From: Chitinophaga pendula
GTDB taxonomy: Bacteria; Bacteroidota; Bacteroidia; Chitinophagales; Chitinophagaceae
Direction of reading: 5' to 3'
Assembly: GCF_020386615.1 (NCBI RefSeq)
Contig: NZ_CP077769.1
Span: 372,001-436,000, forward strand
Length of the DNA: 64,000 nt
The notes beneath the pieces are model-generated. The model did not search any database and had not been told where the DNA came from. It was given only the letters and a program-made list of their open reading frames with translations. Below are positions 34,769 through 44,252 of the stretch, piece after piece. The position numbers were made by a program, and so were the translations under genes. Position 1 is the stretch's first letter; each line of letters opens with the position of its first letter.

Positions 34769-34776
34769 CAAAATTA
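34769..34776 (-). promoter_or_regulatory. Promoter box of the thioesterase gene
   Basis: Reverse-strand TAATTTTG is an exact TAnnTTTG match only 9 nt before the first ATG, implying a leader of a few nucleotides at most or a downstream start codon. No -33 TTG is visible. Confidence 0.4.
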
Positions 34777-34922
34777 CAGTAATGGAATGAGAAAACCGCT
34801 GTTCAGCCGGCTGGTTGGGGATAAGTGGAGGCGTCGGTAGTAGATAGCGGGCGGATGATTTTTGAAACCCTTTGCCAGTAAGGGTTTAAAGGGTGTTTGA
34901 TCGGGAGTTTTGAAAAAATGCC

Positions 34923-34952
34923 TTGGCTGGGCGGTAATTTTATGTAACTTTG
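34923..34952 (+). promoter_or_regulatory. pyrG promoter
   Basis: TTG (34923-34925), 19 bp, TAACTTTG (34945-34952) is a full consensus match. The start is predicted near 34958, giving an 85-nt leader. Confidence 0.7.
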
Positions 34953-34969
34953 CATGACCTTCGGAAGTT

Positions 34970-36695
<1,726 letters not shown>

Positions 36696-36719
36696 GCAAT
36701 AAGATATTGTATAATAAAG

Positions 36720-36744
36720 CAGCCGGACTGATTCAGTCCGGCTG
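36720..36744 (+). terminator. Hairpin after pyrG
   Basis: CAGCCGGACTGA and TCAGTCCGGCTG form a nearly perfect inverted repeat 24 bp after the stop. The following TTGTCGTT is only partly T-rich. Confidence 0.7.
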
Positions 36745-36941
36745 TTGTCGTTATATCTAAGGTTACTGTATTACATGATCACGTAGGCCCTCGTTGATCA
36801 AGTTGGTGTTTTACCTATATGGTCATAGTAATAATAGCTGGTGCTGAAAATATTCCAGCTGCTGCTATAACTGGTATGATTTTGCTGATAATAATTTCGT
36901 GGACCGCAACTATTTTTTAGTCATTACATCGTAGATAATAT

Positions 36942-38021
36942 ATGGATAATCAGATTAAAATGGTCAATCGGGCCAGTTATAGCTGTTGGGGTATACTAGG
37001 GATATTGGTGATGTGTATGTCGGCTTGTGTGTTCCCGGTACGGCCATTTTCTGCATCCCGTGTTACACAAGGGCCGGATTACAGCCAGGATACCTACTGG
37101 GCGGCGTTACCGGATCGCAAGGATAGCGCGGATGCGGTAATTCCCGGTGTTACCAGTGACGGGCAGGCACAGGCGACAGCGGATGTATTTTTTGTACATC
37201 CTACTACTTATGTCACAGGTGGGCGTTGGAATGCAAGCCTGCATAACCGGAAGCTGAATCGTCGTACGGACCGTCAGCCCATCAGGGGGCAGAGCAGCGT
37301 GTTTAACGGCGTTTGTAAGGTGTATGCTCCCCGTTACCGGCAGGTGGTGCTGGCAGCTTATTTCAGCAAACACCGTAATGCTTCCAAAGCCTTTGATGTT
37401 GCCTATGATGATGTGAAAGCAGCGTTTAGCTATTATCTGCAACATTATAACCACGGACGTCCATTTATACTCGCTGCTCATAGCCAGGGTACGGATCATG
37501 CGCTGCGTCTGCTCAAAGAGGTGATCACGGGTAATGATACGCTGCGGGAGCGGCTGATCGCAGCTTACCTGGTAGGGCGACCTATTCCACAAGACAGTGT
37601 AATGGCTATCCCTGCCTGCTCCGGACCGGGACAAACCGGTTGCCTGGTAAGTTGGAATTCGGTGAAACGGGGCGCCGAAAAGGATTTCCTGGTCTATCCG
37701 GATGGGTGGGTGTCGGTGAACCCACTATCCTGGCGGCAGGATACGGTATATGCGCCGGCACATCTGAATAAAGGAGCGGTAGGGCGTCGCTTTTGCTCGG
37801 TAGATACCGCTGCATTTGATGCCCAGAATACCAGCGAGGGTTTGTTATGGGTGAAGGGAGATCGGCGATACAAGAAAAACTACCGGCTAAGTGTTGGAAA
37901 GTCTTATCACATAGGTGATTATAATCTGTTCTATATGAATATACGTGAAAATGCGGCAGAGCGGGTAGCCGCTTTTTTCCGTACACATCCCAAAGGGGCT
38001 TCCGCCAAAGGTAAAGACTGA
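36942..38021 (+). CDS. DUF3089 domain-containing lipoprotein
   Basis: This 359-residue protein has a lipoprotein-like signal (ILGILVMCMSACVFP, with Cys near residue 29 as the likely lipidated residue) followed by a DUF3089 domain, an alpha/beta-hydrolase-like family of unknown substrate. The segment ADVFFVHPTTYV opens the domain. The putative nucleophile serine is in ILAAHSQGTDHALRLL, a GxSxG-like elbow with His replacing the first Gly. It would sit in the outer membrane or periplasm. It lies 51 bp upstream of yidC on the same strand, but a TACCTTTG promoter box at 38040 suggests yidC has its own promoter. The enzymatic activity is inferred from the fold only. Confidence 0.83.
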   Translation: MDNQIKMVNRASYSCWGILGILVMCMSACVFPVRPFSASRVTQGPDYSQDTYWAALPDRKDSADAVIPGVTSDGQAQATADVFFVHPTTYVTGGRWNASLHNRKLNRRTDRQPIRGQSSVFNGVCKVYAPRYRQVVLAAYFSKHRNASKAFDVAYDDVKAAFSYYLQHYNHGRPFILAAHSQGTDHALRLLKEVITGNDTLRERLIAAYLVGRPIPQDSVMAIPACSGPGQTGCLVSWNSVKRGAEKDFLVYPDGWVSVNPLSWRQDTVYAPAHLNKGAVGRRFCSVDTAAFDAQNTSEGLLWVKGDRRYKKNYRLSVGKSYHIGDYNLFYMNIRENAAERVAAFFRTHPKGASAKGKD

Positions 38022-38039
38022 TATATCGCAAATCATGCT

Positions 38040-38047
38040 TACCTTTG
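38040..38047 (+). promoter_or_regulatory. Promoter box of yidC
   Basis: TACCTTTG is an exact -7 element 25 bp before the yidC start codon. No TTG is visible at the usual spacing. Confidence 0.4.
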
Positions 38048-38072
38048 CTGCCTAAATTTTTAATCACATTTC

Positions 38073-39917
38073 ATGGACAGAAATTCGGTCATCGGTTTTT
38101 TGCTGCTGGGTGTACTGCTGGTAGGTTACATTTTCTTTAACCAGAAGCAACAGGGGGCAGCGATAAAAGAAAAGGCCCGTCAGGACTCTATCGCTAATCT
38201 GAACAAGCCTAAGACATTCCCAGAGACCAACAAGCAGGTAGTAAATGGCACTACACCGGATGCTGCGCAACTGGCCGGAGAGTACGGGGCATTTGCAAAT
38301 GCGGCTACCGGTACTGCTGGTACAGCTGTGCTCCAGAATGATAAGGTAAAGATCACATTCAGCAACCAAGGCGGTCAGCCGATAAGTGTACAACTGCTGC
38401 AATTCAAGAATAACGAAGGAGGTCCGTTGATGCTCGCAGAAGGCGCTTTTAACCGTCTTTCCCTGCAAGTACCTGTGAAGAATAACTGGCTGAATACATC
38501 CGACCTGTTCTTTACGGCCGGTACCGTGCAAACGACACCTGATGGTAATCAATCTATTAGCTATCGTCTGGCTACCAGCAATCCCGCACAATACCTGGAA
38601 TTCCTCTACACTCTTAAAAAAGAAAGCTACACCGTAGATTTTGATATACATGCAGTTGGCCTGCAAAATGTATTGCCCGGCAATCAAAAAACGCTGACCC
38701 TCCAGTGGAACAGCCAAAACGATCGCCAGGAACAGGATATGCAGAATGAGCGGTTGAACAACCAAGTGCACTATAGCTATACGGATGGTAAACATGATTA
38801 TTTCACACTGGAGCGTACCAGTCATGAAAAGCTGAGCAAATCACTCCAATGGCTGAGCGTAAAACAACAATTCTTTAACACTACGCTGATCGCTAAAAAC
38901 AAGGAAGGATTCAACGGCGCGGATATCAATACCAAAGTACCGCAGAGTGGCAATATTGTTGGCCAGACCTTTTCTACTATTGAGATCCCTTATGACCGTA
39001 CACAGGATTTCAAATTCCCTATCGAGATCTACTATGGCCCTAACCACTATAAAACACTCAAATCTTTTGACATAGGCCTGGAAAATATCATCCCGCTGGG
39101 TTCTGGTATTTTCGCCTTCGTAAAATATGTGAATAAGTGGATCATTATCCCCGTATTCGGCTTCCTGAGTGGCTTTATCGGTAACTATGGCGTCATCATC
39201 ATCTTGTTGACGATCTTCATTCGTCTGTTGATTGCTCCCTTCACTTACCAGAGTTATGTATCCTCTGCCAAAATGAAGGTGCTGAAACCTGAGATCGATG
39301 AGCTGCGTGCCAAACATGGCGATGATCAGCAGGCATTTGGTATGGACCAGATGAAGTTGTTTAAGAGCGCAGGGGTAAATCCGTTAGGAGGATGTCTGCC
39401 GGCGTTGTTACAATTACCGATCCTGGTAGCAATGTATAGCTTCTTCCCCTCTTCGATTGAATTGCGGCAGGAGAGTTTCCTGTGGGCAAAAGACCTCAGT
39501 ACGTATGATTCTATCCTGAATCTGCCATTCAATGTACCTTTCTATGGTAATCACATCAGCTTGTTCACGATCCTGATGACGATCACCAGCTTAATATTGG
39601 CCTTCTATAACAGGGGGATGACGGATCAGAGCAACCCGGTGATGAAATACATGCCTTATGTGTTCCCGATCATGCTGTTGGGTATCTTTAACAGGCTGGC
39701 AGCAGCGTTGACATTCTACTATTTCCTGTCTAACGTGATCAGTATCCTGTTGCAATGGGTATTACAGACATTTGTGATCAACCACGCGAAGATCCATGCA
39801 CAGATCCAGGAGAACAAGAAAAAACCGGTAGCGCAGTCCAAGTGGCAGCAAAAACTCTCTGAGATGCAACAGCGTCAGCAGGAGATACAGAAAAACACAC
39901 AGCAACGAAAAAAATAA
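38073..39917 (+). CDS. yidC: Membrane protein insertase YidC
   Basis: YidC inserts and folds inner-membrane proteins, alone or with the Sec translocon. The 614-residue protein has an N-terminal helix (SVIGFLLLGVLLVGYIFF). A large periplasmic beta domain follows (about 60-340). The conserved insertase core has five further helices, including GNYGVIIILLTIFIRLLIAP with the hydrophilic-groove Arg, and PILVAMYSFFPSSIEL. The cytoplasmic loop between core helices has the amphipathic KMKVLKPEIDELRAKHGDD. The C-terminus is rich in Lys and Gln, suitable for ribosome contact. Length and layout match other Bacteroidota YidC proteins. A long bidirectional terminator follows. Confidence 0.97.
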   Translation: MDRNSVIGFLLLGVLLVGYIFFNQKQQGAAIKEKARQDSIANLNKPKTFPETNKQVVNGTTPDAAQLAGEYGAFANAATGTAGTAVLQNDKVKITFSNQGGQPISVQLLQFKNNEGGPLMLAEGAFNRLSLQVPVKNNWLNTSDLFFTAGTVQTTPDGNQSISYRLATSNPAQYLEFLYTLKKESYTVDFDIHAVGLQNVLPGNQKTLTLQWNSQNDRQEQDMQNERLNNQVHYSYTDGKHDYFTLERTSHEKLSKSLQWLSVKQQFFNTTLIAKNKEGFNGADINTKVPQSGNIVGQTFSTIEIPYDRTQDFKFPIEIYYGPNHYKTLKSFDIGLENIIPLGSGIFAFVKYVNKWIIIPVFGFLSGFIGNYGVIIILLTIFIRLLIAPFTYQSYVSSAKMKVLKPEIDELRAKHGDDQQAFGMDQMKLFKSAGVNPLGGCLPALLQLPILVAMYSFFPSSIELRQESFLWAKDLSTYDSILNLPFNVPFYGNHISLFTILMTITSLILAFYNRGMTDQSNPVMKYMPYVFPIMLLGIFNRLAAALTFYYFLSNVISILLQWVLQTFVINHAKIHAQIQENKKKPVAQSKWQQKLSEMQQRQQEIQKNTQQRKK

Positions 39918-39945
39918 GTGATCAGCTGTTTAAGCTGCATACGTC

Positions 39946-39998
39946 ACGATATAAAACAAAAAGGGCATCTATATGATGCCCTTTTTGTTTTATATCGT
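39946..39998. terminator. Bidirectional terminator between yidC and the GH30 gene
   Basis: A 24-bp perfect inverted repeat (39946-39969 with 39975-39998) with a 5-nt loop. The core is AAAAAGGGCATC / GATGCCCTTTTT, so both strands read a GC-rich stem followed by T-rich sequence. Confidence 0.9.
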
Positions 39999-40011
39999 AT
40001 AGCCATGTTTG

Positions 40012-41550
40012 TTATTTGGCAGCATTACGCTGTCCGGTGAAGGTGATCACGCTACGTGCAGGTACGATCACTTCAAAAGAGCCATCGGCAGCCGGAGTAG
40101 CCGCAATTGCTTCCTGCCATCTGCTGCTGTTGGCAGCGGTGAGATAAGAGGTCAGCGAGCCTGCTTTAAAACCTTTCAGCTGAATCTGGCAGCGTACATC
40201 TTCTTCGGTAGGATTGGTCGCTACTACGGCAAAATTGCCCTGCTGCGGATCTTTATAGGCGGACACCTGGATGCCGGCATTGTTGGCGGCTTGTGTCGCG
40301 TCTATCCGCAGGTACCCTGGTTTAACATAGCGGGAATATTGTCCCATTACGTCGTATGTTTTCGGATATTCCAGAGAGCCATCGGCGGCGGTGCAGATCA
40401 GCGACTCGTTATTACGGATGGCGAGTACGCCGAGCCAGTAGATGAAGGCATTGATATTACATTCAGCCATGAATTTGTGCATACTCGTCGCAAAAGCCAG
40501 GCCTTCGTTCATAGAAGCATCATATACGCCATTATCATCGGAGATCTCAGTCAGCCAGCAGGGCTTATTGGCGGAGGCGAAACTCCAGGGTGCAGGGCGT
40601 TGATTGTAACGAGGCTTTTTGGAAGATATCAACCCGGGCAGATCGATGATCTCGGGGTAACCATGTCCGGCGAAGATGTCTACATTGCTTTTATCGATAC
40701 CGTCAAGAAAGGAGTTAGCAGTACCCCAGGCGGCGTTTTCGGATGCGATGATCTTAGTGGTAAGACCATTGTCACGTAAGGCCGGGCGGAGATTGTTGGT
40801 GATAAATTCCCCCAGGTGTTTGGCATCCCAATAGGAAGCATCCCATTCAGATACTACGTTTTCCGGTTCGTTGGTAGGTGAAATGGCATAGAAGTCGATC
40901 CCTTCCTGTTGATAGGCTTTTACGAAACCAGCCAGGTATTTGGCAAAGCTGGATGAGCAGCAGTTGAAGTTAAGACCATTGAACCATTGGGCATGGATGA
41001 CAGGCCGGGTCTTCATGTGGAGTGGCGGTGTCCAGGCGCTGGCAATGGATACCGGCACGCGGTAGCGTTCTTTCACTTTTTTAAGAATCCACAACTGTCC
41101 CAGTTGTTCTTTCTGGTCTTCGTTCAGCTGTTTCCAGGTATTGCTGGCAGGATCAACGTTGATATCTGTTCCTGCCGGTTTGATGGTGACCTTTCCTGTC
41201 TGTGTGTCGAAGGGATAGGTATGGAGTATTTTACTCCGGATGATAGTCAGTTGCAAACCATTGTTGCCGAAGAGTCTTTCCATTACGGTGTCGCGATGTG
41301 CAGACTCAAAAAAAGGAATGATACGTCCTCCGAAGGTGCCAAAGCCGTCAATACGCTGGTAGGTTTTGTCCCAGTCCAGGGTAAGGGAGGTCGACTTGGT
41401 CGGCATAGCAAGGGCGGCGCTGACAGATCTTTCAGAGGAGCTGATGGCATCTTCTGCCATTTTTTTTGAACAGCTGGTGCTGATGGCCATGATCGCGGTG
41501 GCAAGGCCAAGGAGCTTGACGTGCGTGTGCATAAAATAATTGGTTTTCAT
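40012..41550 (-). CDS. Glycoside hydrolase family 30 lipoprotein
   Basis: This 512-residue secreted or surface glycosidase has a lipoprotein signal (LGLATAIMAISTSCSKK, with Cys near residue 27). A GH30-type TIM barrel with beta side domain follows: YQRIDGFGTFGGRI opens the domain, the acid/base glutamate is in ISPTNEPENV, and the nucleophile glutamate is in CWLTEISDDNG. The C-terminal beta domain (QGNFAVVATNPTEEDVRCQI, then IVPARSVITFTG) is usual for the family. GH30 enzymes act on beta-1,4-xylan, beta-1,6-glucan or galactan; the subfamily cannot be settled by eye. It is a single gene with no SusC/D pair nearby. Two copies of TTGTTCACTA precede it. Confidence 0.86.
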   Translation of the reverse strand: MKTNYFMHTHVKLLGLATAIMAISTSCSKKMAEDAISSSERSVSAALAMPTKSTSLTLDWDKTYQRIDGFGTFGGRIIPFFESAHRDTVMERLFGNNGLQLTIIRSKILHTYPFDTQTGKVTIKPAGTDINVDPASNTWKQLNEDQKEQLGQLWILKKVKERYRVPVSIASAWTPPLHMKTRPVIHAQWFNGLNFNCCSSSFAKYLAGFVKAYQQEGIDFYAISPTNEPENVVSEWDASYWDAKHLGEFITNNLRPALRDNGLTTKIIASENAAWGTANSFLDGIDKSNVDIFAGHGYPEIIDLPGLISSKKPRYNQRPAPWSFASANKPCWLTEISDDNGVYDASMNEGLAFATSMHKFMAECNINAFIYWLGVLAIRNNESLICTAADGSLEYPKTYDVMGQYSRYVKPGYLRIDATQAANNAGIQVSAYKDPQQGNFAVVATNPTEEDVRCQIQLKGFKAGSLTSYLTAANSSRWQEAIAATPAADGSFEVIVPARSVITFTGQRNAAK

Positions 41551-41571
41551 TGTTCACTAAATTGTTCACTA
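41550..41571. repeat. Direct repeat at the GH30 gene start
   Basis: TTGTTCACTA occurs twice (41550-41559 and 41562-41571), separated by 2 bp, touching the reverse-strand start codon. A third copy lies at 52332-52341 upstream of the czc operon. Confidence 0.6.
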
Positions 41572-41762
41572 CAGGTATTGCTGGCTTACGATTTTAATAG
41601 GAAAGGGCTTTCGCGGGCACAATGTCTATATTTTTTAGCCTGTTTTACAGGGTTCATAATAAAATTAAGATAAATTAACATAAATAAATCGCAGTCCCGG
41701 CACCATATTTGTTTTTTCAGGGTTGTCTACGAAGTATTTTTTAACCTAAAAACAAGCGAATT

Positions 41763-42038
41763 ATGGATAAGAAAGAAAAGGCACAGTTGATGGATAAGAT
41801 CCTTCGGGAACTGGAAGATCTGAAGAATACGCAATCTTCCCTGGTAAAGAAGATCGGCCAGATTGAAACGGATAACATCAACCTGGGAGATAATGAGTTG
41901 GAAAAATCGTTGTCAGATATTTATGACAGCATCACAGGAGCTACAGATAAGGTAGATGACTTATTGAGCAGTTATCAACAGAAACGCGATAAATACGTGG
42001 CAGATAATAATCTGGCTGAATCGCTGGCTGTGGAATAA
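41763..42038 (+). CDS. Small coiled-coil protein of unknown function
   Basis: This 91-residue, strongly charged protein is predicted to be almost entirely helical, with heptad patterns in MDKKEKAQLMDKILRELEDL and LEKSLSDIYDSITGATDKV. It has no signal peptide, membrane helix or known domain. A terminator follows 36 bp after the stop, which supports a real, independently transcribed gene. Function unknown; a cytoplasmic structural or regulatory role is possible. Confidence 0.7.
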   Translation: MDKKEKAQLMDKILRELEDLKNTQSSLVKKIGQIETDNINLGDNELEKSLSDIYDSITGATDKVDDLLSSYQQKRDKYVADNNLAESLAVE

Positions 42039-42073
42039 CATATACAGGCTATGCCTTAGCCATTGGATATTTT

Positions 42074-42105
42074 GAAGCCGTTCCAGTAAATGGAACGGCT
42101 TCTTT
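42074..42105 (+). terminator. Terminator of the small coiled-coil gene
   Basis: A perfect 12-bp stem GAAGCCGTTCCA / TGGAACGGCTTC with a 5-nt loop followed by TTT. The adjacent TTTG also serves as the -33 element of the next promoter. Confidence 0.8.
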
Positions 42106-42134
42106 GTATTATAAAACGGGAGGTATTATCTTCG
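42104..42134 (+). promoter_or_regulatory. Promoter of the M28 peptidase gene
   Basis: TTG (42104-42106), 20 bp, TATCTTCG (42127-42134), one mismatch from TAnnTTTG, ending 26 bp before the start codon. Confidence 0.45.
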
Positions 42135-42160
42135 CCGCTTAATAAATTGGGGGTGAACAT

Positions 42161-43093
42161 ATGAAAGGATACCAGCTATTACTCGTGTGGGCGTTGACAG
42201 GCGTCTCTTATTTATCAGCAAAGGGGCAGGTTTATCAGCCATCTGCAGACCGTATACAGCACACTGTTAATTATCTGGCTTCAGATAAATTGAAAGGGCG
42301 TGGTACCGGAGAAAAAGGTGGACAACGGGCAAGTGCCTATATACGTCGACTGTTTAAAAAAATAGGTCTTCGTCCTGGCAACGGTAGCAGTTATTACCAG
42401 AATTTTACTTTTGATAAAGGCAAACATACCGGAGTGGCCAGCCGTAATGTGTTGGGATGGCTGGATAACGGTGCGGCACATACGATCGTGATCGGTGCAC
42501 ATTATGATCATCTGGGTACTGCAGGATTGTTTGATGGTAAATATCCTGTAGGTCAGATACACAACGGTGCTGACGACAATGCATCCGGCGTAGCCGGTCT
42601 GCTGGAGCTGGCGCGGTATTATACAGGCAACGGTGTACGTGAACCATTTAATATCCTGTTCCTTTCATTCGGTGGAGAAGAGCTGGGATTGCAGGGCTCT
42701 AAATATTTTACAGCACATCCTACTTTATTACTGGATAGTGTTCACTTTATGCTGAACATGGATATGATAGGTCGTTATAATCCTGAGCGGGGTATTGGTA
42801 TAGGAGGTTATGGCAGTGCGCAGGAGTGGCCGGCTATCTTTGAAGGTGTGCAGCAGGAAGGTATTCGTTTCTTTACGGATGCTGCTGGTAAGGGGGCTTC
42901 CGATCACCATAATTTTTATATGCATAAGGTGCCGGTATTGTTTTTTCATACCGGTGGACACGATGATTATCACAAACCTACTGACGATGCCCCCAAGCTG
43001 AAGGCGAAAGAGGAAGCCAATATACTGCAGCTGGCTATTCAGCTGATCGAACGTGCGATGGCATATCCCACATTACACTATAAAGGAGAATAG
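42161..43093 (+). CDS. M28 family zinc aminopeptidase, exported
   Basis: This 310-residue peptidase carries a signal peptide (about residues 1-23, ending SAKGQ). The M28 co-catalytic zinc ligands are visible in order: the His in VIGAHYDHLG, the Asp in NGADDNASGVAGLLEL, the Glu pair in SFGGEELGLQGSKYF, the Asp in LNMDMIGR, and the final His in FHTGGHDDYHKPTDD. It probably removes N-terminal residues from peptides in the periplasm or outside. Single gene with its own promoter, convergent with the methyltransferase gene 16 bp away. Confidence 0.92.
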   Translation: MKGYQLLLVWALTGVSYLSAKGQVYQPSADRIQHTVNYLASDKLKGRGTGEKGGQRASAYIRRLFKKIGLRPGNGSSYYQNFTFDKGKHTGVASRNVLGWLDNGAAHTIVIGAHYDHLGTAGLFDGKYPVGQIHNGADDNASGVAGLLELARYYTGNGVREPFNILFLSFGGEELGLQGSKYFTAHPTLLLDSVHFMLNMDMIGRYNPERGIGIGGYGSAQEWPAIFEGVQQEGIRFFTDAAGKGASDHHNFYMHKVPVLFFHTGGHDDYHKPTDDAPKLKAKEEANILQLAIQLIERAMAYPTLHYKGE

Positions 43094-43109
43094 TATCTGG
43101 TAATCACTA

Positions 43110-43811
43110 TTACCACACCTTAGGTATGAGGCGATACCGGATCTTTTGCTGGTAGTCCTTATATCCTTCCAGGTCTTTTGCCAGTACTTTTTCTTCTTCT
43201 ATGATTCTGTAGGTGTACAGGAGGGAAACGACGATGCCGGTGGCCAGTCCGTATACCGATCCGGTCAGCAGTGGCACTCCCAGGAAATTGAGTATAGAGC
43301 CGAGGTACATCGGATGTCTTACAAAACCATATACCCCGGTAGACACTACCTGTTGCTTACGATCTGTCTGTACCCGTACAACAGTGGATAGGAACGTATT
43401 ATCTGTAAAGGAACGGAAATAGAAGAAAAAGGAGAGGAGCAGGGCAATGCAGCCAGTGATCTTTATCCATAAGGGGAATGAAGGGCTCCAGTGATAACGT
43501 TGTGCGTCCAGGGGGATTAATACGGCCCAGGTAATATAAAGTACCGCGATGAGACTCACCAGATATTTATCCCAGCCAGCCTGATTTTCATGTTGTTTTC
43601 TCTGGAACCTCTCTGCCAGTAGTGCGGGATCTTTGGCATAAAGATAAAAGGCGATGGTACCATATAGCAGAATGAACCATCCGCCATACAACCAGCCTTC
43701 GGTCCAGGTCCAGTCGCCGGAGAGAAATAGCGTGAGTACCGGTAGGAAAATGATGTATACGACAGCTTTTATTAGTTGTGAGGCAGTCAGTCTCGTTTTT
43801 GTCTGTTGCAT
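43110..43811 (-). CDS. Membrane-bound methyltransferase (isoprenylcysteine carboxylmethyltransferase family)
   Basis: This 233-residue integral membrane protein has five to six hydrophobic helices. The C-terminal family signature is GVYGFVRHPMYLGSILNFLG, then EEEKVLAKDLEGYKDYQQKI and RYRLIPKVW, which builds the S-adenosylmethionine site. An N-terminal DWTWTEGWLYGG motif is common in the DUF1295/PEMT-like members. Bacterial homologs methylate lipids or small lipophilic molecules rather than prenylated proteins; the substrate is unknown. It overlaps nothing and lies convergent with the M28 peptidase gene. Confidence 0.84.
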   Translation of the reverse strand: MQQTKTRLTASQLIKAVVYIIFLPVLTLFLSGDWTWTEGWLYGGWFILLYGTIAFYLYAKDPALLAERFQRKQHENQAGWDKYLVSLIAVLYITWAVLIPLDAQRYHWSPSFPLWIKITGCIALLLSFFFYFRSFTDNTFLSTVVRVQTDRKQQVVSTGVYGFVRHPMYLGSILNFLGVPLLTGSVYGLATGIVVSLLYTYRIIEEEKVLAKDLEGYKDYQQKIRYRLIPKVW

Positions 43812-44252
43812 TGCGGTATAGCTTTATTACTGCGGGGCGGGTTTTACAATTGCTGCGTAATATAGGCAGGTTCTGTTGATAGACTGCTGTTCATTTTATT
43901 CATTCCCCTTTTATTATAACCTTTGCCAGTAAAGGTTTGAGTGGTGTTGTAATACGTATTTCAGACACTGCTTATGCCTATTCAATGGATTCTGTGGGAG
44001 ATACGACTTTTTTCTTCTTTAACTATGGGTTAACGCCTATAGGAGCCTCCTTTCTTTATACTTGTACCTGCAATCTGACAGTGAGCAGAAACTGCCGTTA
44101 ATGAATCGACCCAAAGTGTGGTTTGTCAACCAGCTATACTACCCAGCTTTTATTACAGCTTCACACACCCGGAACTACTAATCAGCATAAGCAGTCAACA
44201 ATTGCAACGGCATTATCAGTTTCCTTTTTCAATTTTAAAACCACTTGTTGCT
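43812..44252. other. Intergenic region before the subtilisin-like protease
   Basis: About 440 bp. It contains a small inverted repeat AACCTTT-N6-AAAGGTT (43918-43937). A TATACTTG box near 44056 is one mismatch from the promoter element. The protease reading frame can be extended upstream to 44118 (GTG) but the extra sequence looks noncoding. Confidence 0.4.

Noticed and set aside
39946..39998. 24-bp perfect inverted repeat as a mobile element end or operator
   Set aside because: Position between convergent genes, GC-rich core and A/T-tracts are fully explained by a bidirectional terminator.
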